Below, in pieces: positions 13,372 through 16,870 of a stretch of DNA of 16,870 nucleotides (positions are counted from its first letter, which is position 1; each line of letters opens with the position of its first letter). The position numbers and the translations under genes were made by a program. The notes under the pieces are model-generated. The model made no database searches and was not told the origin of the DNA. It worked only from the letters and a program-made list of their open reading frames with translations. This DNA comes from an uncultured Eubacteriales bacterium (GTDB lineage: Bacteria > Bacillota_A > Clostridia > Christensenellales > Aristaeellaceae). The stretch covers positions 1 through 16,870 of the forward strand of contig CACXEB010000186.1 in assembly GCA_902766515.1 (NCBI GenBank), written 5' to 3'.

Positions 13372-15114
13372 ATGGAGAGGAAAAACGATCAGAAACGCCA
13401 GAGGCGTCAGCGCCGGCGCTCCCTGTCCTACAGGATGCTGTGGACCACCGTGATCAGCTGTATCATCCTGGGCGTGACGGCCATCCTCATCGGCCTTGGC
13501 TTTTACCGCCACGCGCTGGACGACCAGTATATCCGGCACGCGTTTGACATCGCCGTCTTCGCCCATCAGTCCGCCACGCGCGGCAGCGCAGACACCGTGG
13601 GCCTTGCGGAGCAGGTCATGGCCATCTACCGCGGCCTGACGGAGGAGCAGCGGGCCGGGACCGGCACCGAAGCCTACCGTTCCCTTTTCGCTTCGGTCAA
13701 GACGGAAAGGGGCAGCGCCTATCATATCCTGATTAACATGCTGGACACGTTCATCAAATCCGGCGAGGTGGACGACGTATACGTCGCGATGTACGACCAG
13801 GAGACGAGCGCCCTCGTGTACATGGCCGATCCGCAGGAAAGCAATCAATTCATGCCGGGCGAATGGGAAACGGTCGGGGCGGACGAGATCCAGAAATTCC
13901 TGGAGTGGGACGGCACCGGCCGCCTGTATCACAACAGCGATACGGAAAAATACGGGTGGCTGTGCACCGCCGGCGTGCCGATCCGCAACGAATCGGGCGA
14001 AATCTGCGCCTTCCTCCTGGTCGACCTGACGACCAATGCCATCCGGGAGGAGCTGGTCGCCTTCGCGCTGCGGATCTCCCTGGCGCTGCTGGCGGTGACG
14101 GCGCTCATCGCGCATTTCCTGCTCTGGTACATCCGCAGGAACGTCGTCCGGCCGCTGAACGCGCTGGCAGGCGCCGCCGCGTCCTATGTGCGGGACCGGA
14201 AGTCGGGGGCCGCCGAAGCCGACCATTTTTCCGTCCTGAACATCCATTCCGGCACCGAGATGGAAAACCTCAGCCTGACGATGGCGGATATGGAGCGCGA
14301 CCTGGCGGAGCACGAGGAAACCGTCAAAAGGGTCACGGCTGAAAAGGAGCGGATCAACACCGAGCTGAACCTGGCCACACAGATCCAGGAGGACGCGCTG
14401 CCCCACGTGTTCCCGGCCTTCCCCGAAAGGGAGGAGTTTGACCTTTACGCCTCCATGGTCCCGGCGCGGGAGGTCGGCGGCGATTTCTATGACTTTTTCC
14501 TGATCGACAGCGACCACCTGGCGATCGTGATCGCCGACGTCAGCGGGAAGGGCGTCCCCGCCGCCCTGTTTATGATGGTCGCCAAAGCCATCCTGAAAAA
14601 CAACGCGATGTCCGGCGTCTCCCCCGCGAAAATCCTGACCACGGTCAACGAGACGATCTGCTCCGGCAACCATTCGCAGATGTTCATCACCATCTGGCTG
14701 GGCATCCTGGAGATCAGCACCGGCAGGCTCACCGCCTGCAACGCCGGGCATGAATATCCCGCGATCAGCAGGAACGGCGGCGCCTTCGGGCTGTACAAGG
14801 ACCGGCACAGCTTCGTGATCGGCGGCATGCCCGGCACCCGCTACAGGGACTATGAGATCACCCTGCAGCCCGGCGACCGGCTCTTCCTCTATACGGACGG
14901 CGTGCCCGAGGCCACCGACACCCGCCAGGAGCTTTTCGGCACGGACCGGATGATCGACGCGCTCAATGAGTACGCCGGCGAGAGCCCGCAGGTGATGCTC
15001 GTCCGCATGAAAGAGCGCATTGACGCCTTCGTCAGCGGCGCGGAACAGTTCGACGACCTGACCATGCTCTGCGTCAAATACAGGGGAGCGGTTCCCCGGG
15101 ATCCGGTTCATTGA
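13372..15114 (+). CDS. Membrane-bound PP2C-type (SpoIIE/RsbU) serine/threonine phosphatase
   Basis: A 580-residue protein. A basic N-terminus (1-18) precedes helix 1 at about 22-44. An extracellular region of about 185 residues, probably a sensor domain, ends before helix 2 at about 231-254. A HAMP-like stretch and coiled coil (about 256-335) lead into the phosphatase domain. Metal-binding motifs are GGDFYDFF (Asp371, Asp374), IADVSGKGVPAALFM (Asp389), YTDGVPEA (Asp509) and DDLTML (561-566), all intact. Such enzymes dephosphorylate anti-anti-sigma factors or other phosphoserine partners in response to an outside signal. No anti-sigma or anti-anti-sigma gene is in the window, so the partner is elsewhere. 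The start at 13372 follows GGAGG at 13362-13366; the longer frame from 13297 begins inside the promoter. It is 102 bp after the response regulator, with its own promoter. Confidence 0.92.
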   Translation: MERKNDQKRQRRQRRRSLSYRMLWTTVISCIILGVTAILIGLGFYRHALDDQYIRHAFDIAVFAHQSATRGSADTVGLAEQVMAIYRGLTEEQRAGTGTEAYRSLFASVKTERGSAYHILINMLDTFIKSGEVDDVYVAMYDQETSALVYMADPQESNQFMPGEWETVGADEIQKFLEWDGTGRLYHNSDTEKYGWLCTAGVPIRNESGEICAFLLVDLTTNAIREELVAFALRISLALLAVTALIAHFLLWYIRRNVVRPLNALAGAAASYVRDRKSGAAEADHFSVLNIHSGTEMENLSLTMADMERDLAEHEETVKRVTAEKERINTELNLATQIQEDALPHVFPAFPEREEFDLYASMVPAREVGGDFYDFFLIDSDHLAIVIADVSGKGVPAALFMMVAKAILKNNAMSGVSPAKILTTVNETICSGNHSQMFITIWLGILEISTGRLTACNAGHEYPAISRNGGAFGLYKDRHSFVIGGMPGTRYRDYEITLQPGDRLFLYTDGVPEATDTRQELFGTDRMIDALNEYAGESPQVMLVRMKERIDAFVSGAEQFDDLTMLCVKYRGAVPRDPVH

Positions 15115-15139
15115 CAATTTCCCGGGAAAGCACTAATAT
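15111..15139 (+). promoter_or_regulatory. Promoter of the YjcQ-PAP2 pair
   Basis: A perfect TTGACA (15111-15116) and TAATAT (15134-15139) are separated by 17 bp. The -35 overlaps the TGA stop (15112-15114) of the phosphatase gene. The predicted start near 15146 gives a leader of about 59 bases. No terminator lies between the phosphatase gene and this promoter, so read-through is also possible. Confidence 0.8.
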
Positions 15140-15204
15140 AGGTCAAACGCAGCCCTGAAGAAAATCCCGCCCGGCACCGGCCGGCCGCGAAAGAGGAGGC
15201 GCTT

Positions 15205-15540
15205 ATGGCGAAAGATGATTATCATGTGGTCGTATTCCGGATCCTGAGGTATCTGTACATGCAGCTGAAGGAGGGTAAGCCCGTCGATCCGGACATGCTC
15301 CGGTGCGACAGCAAAACCTGCCAGGTCAACGAGTCCTATTGGCGGTATATCCTGATCAGCATGCAGGAGGAGGGGCAGATCCGCGGGCTGAAAAAGGGAA
15401 AAGGACAGGCCGGCTATGACCGCCTGGAGGACCAGCTGAAGGACATCCAGATCACCCCCAAGGGGATCGAGATCCTGAGCGACAGCCGGATGAACGAACG
15501 GGTTGACCAACTGGTCAAGAACATTCTCAAGCTTGCCTGA
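15205..15540 (+). CDS. YjcQ-family protein, likely winged-helix
   Basis: A 111-residue protein resembling the YjcQ family of small Firmicute and phage proteins, which have a winged-helix-like fold and unknown function. The N-terminal FRILRYLYMQLKEG helix, the central ESYWRYILISMQEEGQIRG helix, the I.ITPKGIEIL strand-turn and a C-terminal helix ending VKNILKLA are the recognisable parts. DNA binding is plausible but unproven. A GAGGAGG site lies five to six bases before the ATG. The gene follows a strong promoter and is 23 bp from the PAP2 gene, so the two are probably co-transcribed. The two cysteines at residues 33 and 38 (CDSKTC) are not an obvious metal site. Confidence 0.8.
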   Translation: MAKDDYHVVVFRILRYLYMQLKEGKPVDPDMLRCDSKTCQVNESYWRYILISMQEEGQIRGLKKGKGQAGYDRLEDQLKDIQITPKGIEILSDSRMNERVDQLVKNILKLA

Positions 15541-15563
15541 CACTGGCGGATAAGGAGTAACGC

Positions 15564-16517
15564 ATGGATATTGACATTCTGCTCGGCCTGCAGGCCTTCC
15601 GGAACGGCGGCGGCGCCTTCCTGACCGACTTCCTGTCAAAAATGACCTTTCTTGGTGAACTGAATACCGTCCTTGTCATCATGGCGGTCCTGTACTGGGG
15701 TGTCAGCAAGGAGCTGGGCACGTACCTGCTGATGGGCTGGAGCGGCAACCGGCTGGCAAACGGCGTGCTGAAGGTATCGGTCTGCGCCTACCGGCCCTGG
15801 ATCCGGGACGCGCGCATCATCCCGTACGGCAACAGCATCACGACGGCGACGGGGTATTCCTTCCCCAGCGGCCACACCATGAACGCGTCAAGCGTCTTCG
15901 GCGGCGGTATCATGCGGAAGGACATGCCCACGGCCCTGCGCGTGATCCTCGGCGTCATCGTCGTCCTGGTCGCGTTCAGCCGCCTGTACCTGGGCGTTCA
16001 TACGCCGCAGGACGTGCTGGTCGGAATCGTCACCGGCATGACGGTAATGGGGCTGACGGTCCTGCTGATGCGGTGGGTGGATGCCCATCCCGACAGGGAC
16101 TGGGTGGTCGTCCGCGCCGGGATCGGGCTGGCTGTCGCCGTAGCCGTCTACGCGGCCGTGAAGCCCTACCCCCGTGACTTCGACGCGGAAGGCAAGCTGA
16201 TCGTGGATGGCGCGAAGATGGCCAACGACACCTTCAAAGGCGTGGGCTGGTGTACGGCCTTCCTGGTGGGCTGGGTGCTGGAGCGGCGCTTCGTCGGCTT
16301 TACCACCGACATTCCCCTGGCGGCGAAGCTGACCAGGATCGCCGGCTGCCTGCTCGGCTTCTACATCGTCAGCCTGATCCTCGTGCCCCTGATCAAGAGC
16401 TGGATTCCCGGCCCCGCCGGCACGGTGATCTCCTGCTTCTTCCAGATGTTCTGCGTCGCCTTCCTGTTCCCCTGGTGTTTCACCCACCTTGCAAAGAAGG
16501 GCGCGAAACCGGCCTGA
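15564..16517 (+). CDS. PAP2-family membrane phosphatase with C-terminal membrane extension
   Basis: A 317-residue polytopic membrane protein with the three phosphatidic-acid-phosphatase (PAP2) motifs: K-x6-RP (Lys70 to Arg77-Pro78, KVSVCAYRP), PSGH (101-104, His104 as the acid/base residue) and SR-x5-H-x3-D (SRLYLGVHTPQD, 139-150, His146 as nucleophile). These enzymes dephosphorylate lipid phosphates such as undecaprenyl pyrophosphate or phosphatidic acid at the outer face of the membrane. After the catalytic part (about 1-170) there are about 145 more residues with further hydrophobic segments (about 184-200, 260-278, 285-305), so it is longer than simple PAP2 proteins of about 200 residues. 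An AAGGAG site lies six bases before the start at 15564. It is the second gene after the YjcQ-family gene. The specific substrate is not determinable. Confidence 0.9.
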   Translation: MDIDILLGLQAFRNGGGAFLTDFLSKMTFLGELNTVLVIMAVLYWGVSKELGTYLLMGWSGNRLANGVLKVSVCAYRPWIRDARIIPYGNSITTATGYSFPSGHTMNASSVFGGGIMRKDMPTALRVILGVIVVLVAFSRLYLGVHTPQDVLVGIVTGMTVMGLTVLLMRWVDAHPDRDWVVVRAGIGLAVAVAVYAAVKPYPRDFDAEGKLIVDGAKMANDTFKGVGWCTAFLVGWVLERRFVGFTTDIPLAAKLTRIAGCLLGFYIVSLILVPLIKSWIPGPAGTVISCFFQMFCVAFLFPWCFTHLAKKGAKPA

Positions 16518-16547
16518 AAAGCCGAATAACCGACATGTAACAGCGCA

Positions 16548-16593
16548 GCGCCTCCCCTGCCGGCAGCTTACCGACGCCCCAGCGCGGAGGCGC
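16548..16593. repeat. Inverted repeat downstream of the PAP2 gene
   Basis: GCGCCTCC (16548-16555) pairs with GGAGGCGC (16586-16593) around a 30-base loop that itself contains the short palindrome TGCCGGCA. It starts 30 bp after the PAP2 stop. No T run follows on either strand, so it is not a standard intrinsic terminator. It appears to be the boundary of the repeat-rich non-coding region. Confidence 0.45.
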
Positions 16594-16634
16594 CGTGCGT
16601 GAACCGGCCCTTGGTTACTGTTCACGAGCATCGC

Positions 16635-16870
16635 GAAGCAGAGAAAACAGAAGCAGTGAGAGACGCACGATAGGGTAACTGCGGAACGGAATCCCCCGCA
16701 GCATAGTGGCGTACCAACCAATCCTCCGAATGCGGGAGGCCACAGGCCGAACCGTCGTCATTTTCCTCAGCCGTCCACCCTCACAGCCCAGCGGCGTACC
16801 ACCCTGTCCTCTGCGGCACGGAATCCCGGAGTCCGCCGGTTCACCCGGCGGATGAGGCCGCAGGCCGAAA
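16635..16870. repeat. Non-coding region of shuffled short repeat modules, cut by the window edge
   Basis: No credible gene lies in 16518-16870. Three modules each occur twice: TGCGGAACGGAATCCC at 16680-16695 and 16812-16827 (15/16 identical); GTGGCGTACCAACCAATCCT at 16706-16725 and 16791-16810 (16/20); GAGGCCACAGGCCGAA at 16736-16751 and 16854-16869 (15/16). The order is A-B-C in the first set and B-A-C in the second, so this is not a simple tandem repeat. A shorter pair, GAAGCAGAGA (16635-16644) and GAAGCAGTGA (16650-16659), sits upstream. The element may continue past the edge. It could be a dispersed intergenic repeat family; only a genome-wide search would show that. Confidence 0.6.
16833..16851. 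repeat. Short GC-rich hairpin within the repeat region
   Basis: CCGCCGG (16833-16839) and CCGGCGG (16845-16851) form a perfect 7-bp stem with a five-base loop TTCAC. It lies between the second copies of modules A and C. The loop recalls a tRNA T-arm, but no acceptor stem, D-arm or anticodon arm can be built around it, so no tRNA is called. Confidence 0.5.

Noticed and set aside
13330..15117. A minus-strand open frame of 595 codons
   Set aside because: It is antisense to the PP2C phosphatase gene, which has intact catalytic motifs, a ribosome binding site and a promoter; the antisense product has shadow composition.
15888..16721. A minus-strand open frame of 277 codons reaching into the right-hand non-coding region
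   Set aside because: Most of it is antisense to the PAP2 gene; the first part is translated from repeat sequence, is Cys/Phe-rich and has no ribosome binding site.
16833..16851. A tRNA T-arm-like hairpin
   Set aside because: No matching acceptor stem, D-arm or anticodon arm could be found on either strand.

Overview
The window looks like chromosomal DNA of a GC-rich, low-codon-bias-AT Firmicute, most likely an uncultured gut or rumen clostridium. The reasons are strong GGAGG ribosome binding sites before nearly every gene, sigma-A type promoters, a YesM/YesN-type two-component pair, a YjcQ-family protein and a SpoIIE-type phosphatase. The solute-binding protein has a signal peptide without a lipobox, which I associate with some rumen/gut clostridia; the taxonomic placement is inference. 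No RNA genes, CRISPR arrays or transposases were seen.

Left part (1-5215, all minus strand). A membrane protein gene runs off the left edge (1-422). After a terminator hairpin (527-570) comes a compact four-gene unit, read from right to left: an SPL-like radical SAM protein (5044-4172), a calcineurin-like phosphoesterase (4138-3248), a flavin-reductase-like split-barrel protein (3210-2614) and a DUF4964/DUF5127/DUF4965/DUF1793 'glutaminase A' family protein (2570-606). Gaps are 33-43 bp, each with its own GGAGG-type site. A strong intrinsic terminator (5191-5215) separates this unit from the sugar operon upstream.

Middle part (5252-13269) is a carbohydrate uptake and sensing locus arranged divergently. 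On the minus strand: a secreted solute-binding protein, a stem-loop, two ABC permeases (the first with an unusual N-terminal extension of about 200 residues) and a GH88 unsaturated glucuronyl hydrolase. On the plus strand: a YesM-type histidine kinase and an AraC-type response regulator. The roughly 210-bp space between them holds a consensus-like promoter for the kinase, a TATAAT -10 for the binding protein and a 21-bp-spaced direct repeat that is a candidate operator. The likely logic is that the kinase senses an extracellular sugar, the regulator activates the transporter operon, the permeases import an unsaturated uronic-acid oligosaccharide, and the GH88 enzyme splits it in the cytoplasm. 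No ATPase is encoded, so a shared MsmX-type ATPase is expected.

Right part (13270-16870, plus strand). A membrane-bound HAMP/PP2C (SpoIIE/RsbU-type) phosphatase has its own promoter, whose -35 lies inside a perfect inverted repeat. A second promoter, whose -35 overlaps that gene's stop codon, drives a YjcQ-family gene and a PAP2-family membrane phosphatase. The last 350 bp are non-coding and contain hairpins and short sequence modules that recur in a different order, apparently a dispersed repeat element cut by the window edge.
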